DNA of 64,000 nucleotides, from assembly GCF_024323335.1 (NCBI RefSeq), contig NC_066581.1:433522136-433586135 (forward strand), given 5' to 3'. This stretch comes from Lathyrus oleraceus. Lineage: Eukaryota; Streptophyta; Magnoliopsida; Fabales; Fabaceae. Positions 23,301-31,776 of this stretch are shown here, in pieces. The position numbers and the translations under genes are program-made. The notes below the pieces were generated by a model, which had not been told where the DNA came from, did not search any database, and saw nothing but the letters and a program-made list of their open reading frames with translations. The stretch's first letter is position 1; each line of letters starts with the position of its first letter.

Positions 23301-23850
23301 CCTTCTTAGGTACTGGGACGATGTTCGCAACCCATGGCGGATAATTGGTGACTGCTAGAAACCCTGCATCCAACTGCTTTTGCACTTCTTCCTTTATCTT
23401 GACAGCCATCTCTGGTCTTGTTCTTCTGAGCTTCTGCTTGACCGGGGGACAACCTTCTTTGAGAGGCAAGCGGTGTACCACGATGTCTGTGTCCAGCCCA
23501 GGCATGTCCTGATAAGACCAGGCGAAGATATCAACGTATTCTTGCAGCAATTCAATCAGCCCTTTTTTCACATTGTCTTCTAAAGTAGCCCCTATCTTGA
23601 TTTCTCTCTTGGCGTCCTCGGTGCCGAGATTAATCACTTCAACAGACTCTTGATGCGGTTGAATGACCCTTTCCTCTTGTTTTAATAACCTGGTAAGCTC
23701 TTCAGGGAGTTCACAGTCTTCATCATCCTCTTCTTTAGCTTGAAAGATTGGATTTTCAAAGTCGAAACGAGCCATAGCAGAACCGTTATCAATAGGATCC
23801 GGTGTTGTGCATCTGCATGAGTGATGGTATGTGCTTATGAGTGTGAACAA
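20338..23850 (-). CDS. pol: Ogre pol: reverse transcriptase, RNase H, second (archaeal-type) RNase H, integrase
   Basis: An uninterrupted polyprotein frame of 1170 residues. The reverse transcriptase domain has VDYRDLN (about residue 191), FMDGFSGYNQI (about 225) and the catalytic YVDD (289-292). It is followed by the Ty3 RNase H, and then by a second RNase H starting WTLLFDGAVNARGSGIGAV (about residue 610). That second domain is diagnostic of the Tat/Ogre lineage. The integrase has an HHCC zinc finger (CHKCQIYAD near 860), then the acidic triad in WGIDMIG, ITDNGSN and NGAVEAANK, and the frame ends before the 3' repeats. The first codons (to about residue 12) lie in the intron. The coding part of the spliced transcript should begin at 23812. 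The frame is free of stops, so the enzyme could be functional in trans. Confidence 0.93.
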   Translation of the reverse strand: MFTLISTYHHSCRCTTPDPIDNGSAMARFDFENPIFQAKEEDDEDCELPEELTRLLKQEERVIQPHQESVEVINLGTEDAKREIKIGATLEDNVKKGLIELLQEYVDIFAWSYQDMPGLDTDIVVHRLPLKEGCPPVKQKLRRTRPEMAVKIKEEVQKQLDAGFLAVTNYPPWVANIVPVPKKDRKVRMCVDYRDLNRASPKDDFPLPHIDVLVDNTAQFSVFSFMDGFSGYNQIKMAPEDMEKTTFITPWGTFCYKVMPFGLKNAGATYQRAMVTLFHDMIHHEIEVYVDDMIAKSQTEEEHLVNLKKLFERLRKFKLRLNPNKCTFGVRSGKLLGFIVSEKGIEVDPDKVKAIQEMPEPRTEKQVRSFLGRLNYIARFISHLTTTCEPILKLLRKDQAIRWNEDCQRAFEKIKEYLQKPPILIPPVPGRPLIMYLSVTENSMGCVLGQHDESGRKEHAIYYLSKKFTDCEIKYSQLEKTCCALAWAARRLRQYMLNHTTLLISKMDPVKYIFEKPALTGRVARWQMILTEYVFQYTSQKAIKCSILSDYLAEQPIDDYELMKFEFPDEDIMFLKIKDCEEPVVEEGPDPNEKWTLLFDGAVNARGSGIGAVITTPKGAHMPFTARLTFECTNNEAEYEACILGIEQAIDLRIKTLDIFGDSALVINQVNGDWNTLQPTLVPYRDYTRRLLTFFTTVKLYHIPCDENQMADALATLSSMIKVIRWNRAPRIDVMRLDRAAYVFAAELVVDDKPWYHDIKCFLKNQEYPAGASNNDRKTLRRLAGSFFLNKDDVLYKRNFDMVLLRCVDRHEADMLMQEVHEGSFGTHAGGHAMAKKLLRAGYYWMTMESDCFKYARKCHKCQIYADKVHVPPNPLNVMSSPWPFAMWGIDMIGKIEPTASNEHRFILVAIDYFTKWVEAASFANVTRHVVARFIKKEIICRYGIPERIITDNGSNLNNKMMKELCQNFNIQHHNSSPYRPKMNGAVEAANKNIKKIVQKMVVTYRDWHEMLPFALHGYRTSVRTSTGATPYSLVYGMEAVLPVEAEIPSLRVLLDVKLDEDEWIRTRFNELSLIKEKRMAAICHGQLYQSRMKRAFDQKVRPRCFQVGDLVLKRIPPPQTDHRGKWTPNYDGLYIVTKVFDGGALMLATMDGENFTSPVNSDAVKKYFA

Positions 23851-24070
23851 GAAGTGAAAACTAAACGAAACATTGCCATTTTTTTATTTTTTATTTATTT
23901 TGAAAAACTGCAAAAATAGAAAGACAGGGAACGAAATATTTGAATGCAAAAAGACGTCCTTTATTTATGATAAAAAATGCAAGCGTCACATAGATGGGCC
24001 CTACAATGAGTCATTACGCCCTGGGCGGAACGTAAGACTTGGACATGCATGAATAAACAAAGAAAATTAC
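23813..24070 (-). other. Predicted Ogre intron between the protease linker and reverse transcriptase
   Basis: On the minus strand a donor GTAATTTTC follows CTTGAAGA (exon end 24071), and an acceptor CATGCAG ends at 23813. Removing 258 bp keeps the reading frame between the linker (ending VTLLEE) and the pol exon (starting CTTPDPIDN). An intron at this point is known for Ogre elements. The splice sites here are predicted only. Confidence 0.7.
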
Positions 24071-24201
24071 TCTTCAAGAAGAGTGACTTGGATAATCTCT
24101 TCAGAAGACCAATTGTTGATGACTTCACCCGGGATCCTCGAACGCACCCAGTTGTCAATGTCACAATCATTATCCCCATCTTCTTCGTTGACTGCTGATA
24201 T
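24071..24201 (-). pseudogene. Protease-to-RT linker downstream of a stop codon
   Basis: In frame with gag, but separated from it by a TAG at 24202-24204. Its translation (ISAVNEEDGDNDCDIDNW, then an acidic Glu/Ile-rich end) matches the linker before reverse transcriptase seen in other Ogre copies, including the decayed copy near 30300. The stop would prevent a continuous gag-pro-pol product unless it is read through. Confidence 0.65.
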
Positions 24202-26109
24202 CTAGCCATACTGAAAGATGCCAGCGCTGGAGAAAGTAATCGGCCCCTGATGAGTCTGAAGTGTTGAAGTTGTAGAAGTCAGAGCTGGCTGGTACCCAAT
24301 CCCGAACTTATCTTCTTTCACTGGTAATTCCAACAGACGCCCCCAACCGGGAGCAACACCTGAATCCACCACGGCCCGTGCCTGCTTAAAGGATGAGATA
24401 GAGGCACCCGCTTTAACCTCTTCCACCGACTCTTGGACAGACAAATCTTCAACCTGGAGGATACCTTTGTCGAGCAAGGCCTGGATACCCTGCTGTAGCT
24501 TCAAACAACCTCCACTCTGAGTGGCACAATCCAAACAACCCTTCCCACAACCGGGGAAAACATCGGCCTTCAGCAAGCATCCTTTGACATCCGACAATGG
24601 AGTCTTCAGCTTCAACACATCCTTAATGGACTTGGCTTCTCCCTCTACTAAATTAACGTTCGCACCACCATGCTGGGGCATGGGATTGTTGACGACATTC
24701 AGAGCCGGTGCAAGGTCGATGGCCTTTGAATCTATGAGGTCCTGAACTACGTGCTTAAAAGCTTTGCAGTTCTTAATATTGTGGCCAGGTGCCCCAGAGT
24801 GGAAGCTACACCTAGCGTTGGCGTCGTAACCCACCGGAAGTCTACCAACAGGAGGAGCCAGAGTGCGCAGTTGCACAAGTTGTAGTTGTTGAAGACTAGA
24901 AAGCATCTGAGCGTACGACATTGGAAGGGTGTCGAAATGTCGGTCCATCATCCATTGCCTCTGTTGATAAGCGGGTCTGTTACCCGGTTGTTGCTGCTGT
25001 TGATACTGAGCTGGTTGACATTGTGATTGTTGTTGTTGTAGTGGTGTTGCAGCTGGAATGGTCACAGCCGCAACATACGGTTGTTGATGATAATTCTGAA
25101 AGTTATTCCTCCGGTTATCCCTGTTCTGATAAGAAGATATGGCATTTGCATCCCCTTCTCTCCTCTTCTGTCCCTGAATGAACGGCTTCGTCACCCCTGA
25201 TGAGGATCCACCTCCACTCTGGCTCTTATAGGTCTTTAGGTAATTCTCCACCCTTTCTCCGGTAGAGACCACATCAGCAAAGTTGGAAGCATTGCACCCC
25301 ACCAGACGCTCCAAGTAAGGTCCGGGCAGAGTATTCATGAATATGTTGGCCATTTCCTTTTCCAACATAGGAGGCTGAACACGGGAAGCTGTATCCCTCC
25401 AGCGTTGAGCGTATTCCCTGAAGCACTCATTACTTTTAAGAGACAGATTCTGAAGTTGAGTTCTGTCCGGAGCCATGTCTGCATTATACTGATACTGCTT
25501 CACGAAAGCCTCTGCCAAATCCCTCCAACAACGGATGTGGGCTCTGTCCAGCCTCATATACCATTCCAAGGATGCCCCAGCCAGGCTGTCCTGGAAGAAG
25601 TACATAAGTAGCTTCTCGTCGTCAGAGTATGCAACCATTTTACGGAAATAGGCTTGCACGTGAGTTTTGGGACAAGTGCTGCCATGGTATTTGTCAAATA
25701 TCGGGACCTTGAATTTCGGTGGCACCCTCACACCTGGGACCAAGCCCAAGTCAGCAACATCTACTCCCAGAAGGTTCTGTCCTTCCACTGCCTTCAACCT
25801 CTCTTCCAATCTTTTAAACATGGGGTCCATGCCAAAGTCTTCCTGAAGCAAAGGGAACTGATCATCCTGACCATCCTGAATAGGTTGTTGATCTAGGTTG
25901 ATGCGCGGGATCGGGATAGGCCCCGGTCCATTGGGACCATTAGCCTCTCCAGCTGGAGGATCAGCCAACGTCTCCGGTTGAGTAATAGGGGGATCCCTCT
26001 GCACCAACAATCTAAGCTCCTGCTGTTCTTGAGCCACCCCTTGAACCAAATCCATGAATTGATTCATGCGAATCTTCATCTCGGCGAGCTCTGCTTGTAG
26101 GCTCTCCAT
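24202..26109 (-). CDS. gag: Ogre gag with protease core deleted
   Basis: A 635-residue frame starting at the ATG of MESLQAELAEMKIRMNQ. Residues about 110-310 form the retrotransposon gag (capsid-type) domain. A Gln-rich segment follows (about 355-400), then a single knuckle-like CSFHSGAPGHNIKNC (near 440). After QESVEEV (about 565) the sequence jumps directly to KAGASISSFKQARAVV, which in Ogre elements lies downstream of the aspartic protease. No D-S/T-G motif is present anywhere, and the decayed copy at 30500-31200 shows what is missing. The deletion is in frame. The product could form particles but could not be self-cleaved. The frame ends at TAG 24202-24204. Confidence 0.88.
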   Translation of the reverse strand: MESLQAELAEMKIRMNQFMDLVQGVAQEQQELRLLVQRDPPITQPETLADPPAGEANGPNGPGPIPIPRINLDQQPIQDGQDDQFPLLQEDFGMDPMFKRLEERLKAVEGQNLLGVDVADLGLVPGVRVPPKFKVPIFDKYHGSTCPKTHVQAYFRKMVAYSDDEKLLMYFFQDSLAGASLEWYMRLDRAHIRCWRDLAEAFVKQYQYNADMAPDRTQLQNLSLKSNECFREYAQRWRDTASRVQPPMLEKEMANIFMNTLPGPYLERLVGCNASNFADVVSTGERVENYLKTYKSQSGGGSSSGVTKPFIQGQKRREGDANAISSYQNRDNRRNNFQNYHQQPYVAAVTIPAATPLQQQQSQCQPAQYQQQQQPGNRPAYQQRQWMMDRHFDTLPMSYAQMLSSLQQLQLVQLRTLAPPVGRLPVGYDANARCSFHSGAPGHNIKNCKAFKHVVQDLIDSKAIDLAPALNVVNNPMPQHGGANVNLVEGEAKSIKDVLKLKTPLSDVKGCLLKADVFPGCGKGCLDCATQSGGCLKLQQGIQALLDKGILQVEDLSVQESVEEVKAGASISSFKQARAVVDSGVAPGWGRLLELPVKEDKFGIGYQPALTSTTSTLQTHQGPITFSSAGIFQYG

Positions 26110-27197
26110 CGCTCTTTGTTGATTCCTTCGGGTACCGTATCGGTGGATGCCTGAGTCAGCTATCCTGCTAGTGGGACACCAAACAAACTGAGAACACTGT
26201 GGCGGTACCTGTTATGCAAGACATGCGGATGACTATGCAAATGCAATGACATGTTTATCAATTCTAAAAGTATTCTACCCCCTTGATTCCAGTCTCACAT
26301 TTGATAAACAGTGTAAGAAGAAAACCCCGACTAGAATCAAGAAGAAGATTTAAACCTCCTTGAAAAGGATAAACATGTGTTAAATGATATGAATGCAAAT
26401 GATGTGATGATGTGAATGCAATGCAGTGGCATGTCAATCAGGATTGCTGTATCTGCTTGAACATCTGTCAGGTTGCACTGTCTGGAGAGAGAACCACTGA
26501 GGAATATAATACAAGATCAAAGCTCTGCTCCAGAAAACCGGGTTTGTTGGAGGTTAAGGTTTCCTGAATTTAGCCCGCCCCTCACTGGTAGGTTCTAAGA
26601 ACAGAAGTTCGTCAACTTCAGCCCTTCAGTCACGAATAATACGTTTACCACTAAAGGTTTGGCATTATTACGGGATAAAAGACCTCCACTGACTCCCCTC
26701 AACAGGACATCCTAAAGCAAGTTCCCAGTCTCGGGGTCCTCGGGTTGATCGGCGAGAATGCACCCACCAGAGCTAACATAATCACGTCTCGGAGGAGAGG
26801 CCTCGATTGAGTTCTCGGGAAATGGTCACCAGAGTCGACAATTTCTAAAGGAACATCATGTCGTTACGGAACATCCGTAGGACATAATATATCCAAAAGA
26901 AACCTCGTCTGGGTGTGGTTCTTCACGAACGACTTAACGTAGCAACATGCCACGCAAGCCTCATGATCATCCACTCTAAAACCTGTGTGTACACTCAAGC
27001 CTGGGTAATGGGCTTATCTCTCGTAGAACATCCCATCCCAACAAACAAACAACAGCTCCAACAGATACAGCAGATGAATGCAAGCAAGTAAGTAAATAAA
27101 ATATACAAAAGCATGAACACCCACTAAACAAGAAAATCACAAAAGCTAGGAGGGACTCGCTTAGGGAAGATGGACCAGCAAGAGGTCAACTTCTTAA
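26110..27197 (-). other. 5' leader of the minus Ogre, ORF1 deleted
   Basis: Noncoding. It matches the plus Ogre leader (1867-2345), then jumps near 26315 directly to sequence equivalent to about 4395 of the plus copy. About 2.05 kb, including all of ORF1, is therefore absent. The segment 26815-27197 has no counterpart in the window because the plus copy is cut there. Confidence 0.75.
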
Positions 27198-27216
27198 GTC
27201 CCCAGCAGAGTCGCCA
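27198..27216 (-). other. Primer binding site, tRNA-Arg type (Ogre)
   Basis: The minus strand reads TGGCGACTCTGCTGGGGAC two bases after the 5' LTR. Ogre elements are reported to use tRNA-Arg. The exact isoacceptor was not checked. Confidence 0.75.
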
Positions 27217-27218
27217 GC

Positions 27219-28860
27219 TGTCGCAACCTGAAAAATACAGTGTGCGAAAAAACAACCGGCGAAAGAAAATGACAGAAGAGTCGCCACCGTGCGTTATTCA
27301 TCCCAAAGGAGGGAAAGGAAACGCTCGAAGTAAACCTGAAAAGAGGAAAGGAAAAGACAAGGTCTCGCAACCAAATCTTGGGTTCGGGAGTCGGTTATGC
27401 GAAGGGAAGGTATTAGCACCCCTACGCATCCGTAGTACTCTACGGGATCCACTTTTGTAGTTCTTGTCTAAAGGGTGTGAGTTTATCTTGTGCTGTTTAC
27501 CAAAAAAAAAGGGTTAAATGAAAATGACTCGCGTGGATGTCGCATCCACTGCATACGTATCTCATCTGAATATGAGAATCAGAGTCTTCGTAGCTCGGCT
27601 GACCTATGGGTTGGGGGATGTGTGCTCGCTAAGACATCGCGTCTTATGCCTACGTATCTCATCTGGAATGAGAATCAGAGCAAGCCGTAGTTCGGCTAAC
27701 TACGGGGTTATGGATTGGGTTTTGGACGAACGACGTCACTACGCAATCTACCGGATGCTCGACCTTTGGAGACTTACTCGCCTGTAGTAGAAGGAGTAAA
27801 CGTGTTGCTTTGGGTTTTAGGGTTTGGGATGCTCGAGGGCAAACAGGCAGTCCTTGACGAAGGAACCGCGCTACATGTGGGGATATGAATACAAAACACA
27901 AAACATGTATCTCAAAGTAAAATGCCACCAAGGGGCTCAAACATTGCCTCCTATCGAGGTCTTCCAGCTAAGAAAGCGATAAAGTATGAGAAAGGGAAAA
28001 AATTACCACACGGATAAAGATCCGAAGTTACAGCAATTAAAGGAATGGGAAACCCAGGGATCCATCCAAGCTAAACACCATCAAAGAAAGTGAGTCAGTA
28101 CAGGTAATCGGAATGAAACCTCTAGGGGTATCCCACAAATAAAGTGGGAAACCACGCAAGTTATCCCTGCAAAAGTCATGTGCCTTCACAAAAACTCAAC
28201 AAAAGGGTTAGTGAAATAAAATAGGGTAACCAAGAGTTGCCCTCAAATCAAAATATAACCACATGAATCATGCCCTTTCAATTCACAAAAAGCAATAAAG
28301 GGTAGGAGGCCTAAACCTCTTGTCAAACACATGCATCAAAAGGGTATCAAATTCACCCATAATACCTCATATATTTAGAGCATTCAAATTAAAGGCATAA
28401 AGATGATGGATATAGGGCAAACCTGATTGGAGAAGAAAAATCAAATGGCAGGGTTTGCTTGAGCTGAAAGTCTGTGAGTCAGAATGAACCTTTCAGAGTT
28501 GCCTGGAGGTTGCTGCAGAGTAGTTCCTAGGTTTCCTTCTCTCACTATCTTTTTCCTCGTGGTTTTGTTCTAAGGAAACCTCAGAGTACTTTTGCTTCTC
28601 TCCCTTTTTCTCAAGTGAATCTCCCAGTGTAACTCCAAGTGTAACTCCTCTACTGAAACTTCAGTATTTATAGACTGATTTTCGTGGGTAGTGGGCTCAA
28701 ATGAGGGAGACCCAAGTCCAAAATAATTTGTTATATTTTATTTATTTATTTATTTTATTTATTTAATTAATTAATTAATTAATTAATTAATTAATTAAAA
28801 AAAAAAAAAACGTTTTTTTTTTTTTCAGGAAAAATGAAGGGTAAATTTTGGGGTATTACA
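27219..28860 (-). repeat. 5' LTR of the minus Ogre
   Basis: 1642 bp, nearly identical to 16379-18007. The largest differences are in the TTAA/poly-A tract (about 28735-28825). It has the TATA box near 28665 and two hairpin modules near 27530-27690. Confidence 0.93.
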
Positions 28861-29607
28861 GGATTCCATCCCATTGGTTAGATCTTTTAAACTCTTAACT
28901 TTTATTTTTATGCTTAGGTTAGCCGCTTCATCTCCTCCCACTTCTTAAATTTCAAAATCTCTCCCCCCTTTCAAATTTTCATTGCTTGTGATTTCAAACC
29001 TAGACCTTATTTCAAGTAGAAACTTTGGCCTTAGGGCAATGGATTTTCAAACTTTTTCTTCAATCAAACTTGTAAATAAATCTAATCATCTTGACTCAAA
29101 AATTCAAAAGACAAAATTAACTAACAACTTCATTCAAATTTTTGGCCCTTTGTGCCCTTCTCAATTAAACTTTTGTTAAAAGCAATCCACTCTTTTTGAA
29201 ATTGTTACCACGAACTACGAGGTTTCGATCCCACATTTTTATGTTGGTACACAGGCACAAGTCTGAAGGTCTTGTCAAACACAAAACATTAATCAATGAA
29301 TTATTTTCTCATCCCCACACTCTATTTTTCTCAAACATCTTTTGTACCAAAAACACATACACACATGCAAAAGGGCTCCCTAGGAGTACCTATGACACTT
29401 TGGATGTTAACACCTTCCCTCTGTGTAACCAACCCCCTTAACTGTAATCTCTTGCATTTTATTAGTTTTAATTTGAAAACTTCTTATCTTTGGGTTTTGT
29501 TCGTACTTTTCCCTTTTCCTTTGGAAACAATAAAAGTGTGGTGGTGACTCTGGTTTTATTGACGTTAATCTTATCCATAGCTTGATGGTCATGAATTTAC
29601 CGCTACA
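28861..29607 (+). mobile_element. Divergent plus-strand Ogre LTR, right fragment (3' end)
   Basis: Begins with the duplication GGATT and ends TTTACCGCTACA (29607), the same LTR end as the solo LTR and the LTR at 31777. It contains the hairpin module with TACACAGGCA (29249-29258) and stem CAAG/CTTG (29258-29274), and the conserved CCCTAGGAGTACCTA segment near 29380. It is followed by decayed Ogre pol sequence, so it is an insertion into that pol. Confidence 0.75.
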
Positions 29608-31776
29608 CATATCAGGGTGAGTCCTTCTCAACTTCTGCTTGACCGGCGGGTATTCTGGCTTCAACGAAAATCTATGCTCCACAATCTCACAATCCAAACC
29701 AGGCATGTCTTGATAAGATCAAGCAAACACATCAGAATAATTTCGAAGAAAATCAATCAACCCCTTCCTAGCTTTTGGACACAGTTGAGACCCAACCTTG
29801 ACTTCTTTCACATCATCCTCAGAACCCAAGTTGACTAATTCAATATGCTCTTCAAACGGCTGAATGGATTTTTCCTCGTGCTCAAGTAAATGGGATAACT
29901 CATAAGATACTTCTTCATCATCAATCTCTTCCTCAGCTTCAAACACAAGGAAATCGAAGTTTGGAAAGGGAGTAGGATCATTATATTCAATGGGTTTGAG
30001 AAACAACCTGCATAATGATTTGATATTTTGATTTTAGAGGAGTGCAAACAAATATTATGCAGATGGAAAGTTCATTATGTATTTATGTTTCTTTTTTGTG
30101 ATTACCATTTTCAGAAAAAGCAAAAAAGTAAAAATAAAACATCATAGATGTGGATGAATAAAATTGTAATTCATTGATGATAATAAGGAGAAGTATTTTT
30201 CTTAAAATAAATGAAAACAAATTACTTAGAATGGTGAATAACAATAGGAACATCAACAGCAACCCAATTGTTGCATGTTTGGCCACGTGTCACAAAGTTG
30301 GCGCAAACTTCTTCTTCGTCACCACTGTCCTCAATAATAGCAACTGAGTATTGATCATTCTCATAAATAAACCCTCCACTGCGGAATACTAGTTGCATAG
30401 CCTTGGCGCTGAATGGCCCTGGTTGAAATCCTAGCCATGCCTTGTTCTTGTTCTCAGTGACCTCCACAACACGGCCCCACTTATCAATATTGCCAGCCTA
30501 AATAGCCTTTTGTGTATCCTTCAAAGATGACATGGGTATCCCGACTTTCTTTAACTCATCAGCAATGGATAAAGCTTGGAATGGAGTTCCAACTTCCTCC
30601 TTAACATCAACATAAGTGAAAGATGGAAAATGGCTCACCAATAATGCCTTCACTCCACCAACAACGACAAGTTTGTCGTTCTTCACAAATTTCATCTTTT
30701 GGTGTAGAGTAAACGTCACAGCTCCAGCTTCACGAATACATAGCCTTCCTAACAAGCAGCTATAGGCCGAGTGGATATCCATTACCTGGAAAGTAATTTG
30801 GAAATCACTCTGACCCATCTTCACCGGAAGGTCCACTTCTCCAATTGTAGTTTTACGAGAACCTTCAAATGCTTTAACAACCACTCCGTTGTACCTCATC
30901 GAGCGCCTTGATAAGAAAGTCCAGACAGAGTTGACTTCAGCAACACGTTCAGCGATGATCTTGTATCAACCAACACGTTGGACAAAGCATCCTTCTTGCA
31001 ATTCATCGAAATATGTAGCGCCAAATTGCGATTCCTTCCAAACTCAGGAAGCTCTTCATCACAAAAACTCATATTGTTACAAAAAGTGATGTTGTAAACT
31101 ATATGGTCAAACTGATCCACAGTTACATCATGCTCAACATAGGCATGTTCCAACACTCTCTGCAATGTTTCTCTGTACGCTTCAGACTTAATTAGTAATG
31201 ATAGCACATAGAATTTTGACGAAATTTGGAGTAGCTACTCCACAACATTGAATTCACTTCTTTTGATTAATCTTAACACCTCATCATCATCGTTAGTCTT
31301 CAATTTCCTGGATTCACCAGACTGACACATTAGAGAACTAATTGGATTCATTGCAGGAATCTCTACCTTCTTATTTACTGACATATCTTTCATAACTTTC
31401 ATAAACACTGGACTAAAGACATGACCACTACGGGTCACCTTTGCTATATCTGGAATGTTTACCACTGAGTTTGCAACTGGTAGAGGAACCTCTTGACCAT
31501 TCTCCATCATAGTGGCATTATATGGGTATCACACAACTTTATCGGATGCATAAGGGACAGGGCCCGCTAACCGTATAACCAATGGGGATACCGATCTATT
31601 GATATTATTGTTGTTGCTGCTATCCAACTGAATGACTACCCACTCAGGGGTTTTGAATATTGGCACAATGACGTTCACATTATCTCCCATATCCCTCGAC
31701 TATTGAATCTGGAATACATTCTTATCCATCAACTTCTGGATATCTCTCTTGACAACCATACACCCACGGGGGTTCA
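29608..31776 (-). pseudogene. Decayed internal fragment of an older Ogre: gag end, protease, start of pol
   Basis: Read on the minus strand from 31776. The end of gag (NPRGCMVVKRDIQKLMDK) is followed by a linker (about 31235-31510) and the aspartic protease region (30500-31200). The D-S/T-G motif has become DTRSS, and a frame change occurs near 30898. Next comes the post-protease linker (30222-30497) with a stop near 30496. Finally there is the start of pol (30006 down to 29608) with FA-stop-SYQDMPGLD, where the young copy has FAWSYQDMPGLD, then PPVKQKLRRTHPDM to the LTR junction. Several stops and shifts show long decay. Both ends are cut by LTR insertions. It is the oldest layer visible. 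Confidence 0.85.

Larger units (their letters stand above)
16379..28860 (-). mobile_element. Minus-strand Ogre/Tat element with both LTRs, lacking ORF1 and protease core
   Basis: A complete insertion of 12482 bp. 5' LTR 27219-28860, primer site 27198-27216, leader, gag 24202-26109, pro-pol junction with intron, pol 20338-23850, 3' repeats, polypurine tract, 3' LTR 16379-18007. The target duplication GGATT is at 16374-16378 and 28861-28865. The two LTRs differ by roughly ten substitutions by eye plus length changes in A/T tracts, so the insertion is young. ORF1 (about 2 kb) is absent and the protease is removed in frame, so the element would need proteins from another Ogre. Confidence 0.92.

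Noticed and set aside
27198..27216. Possible tRNA gene fragment
   Set aside because: Its position next to the 5' LTR and 19-base length identify it as a primer binding site.
29210..29235. tRNA B-box-like GGTTTCGATCCC, possible SINE or tRNA
   Set aside because: No A box or cloverleaf. It is part of the conserved LTR module upstream of TACACAGGCA and is diverged at the same position in other Ogre LTRs.
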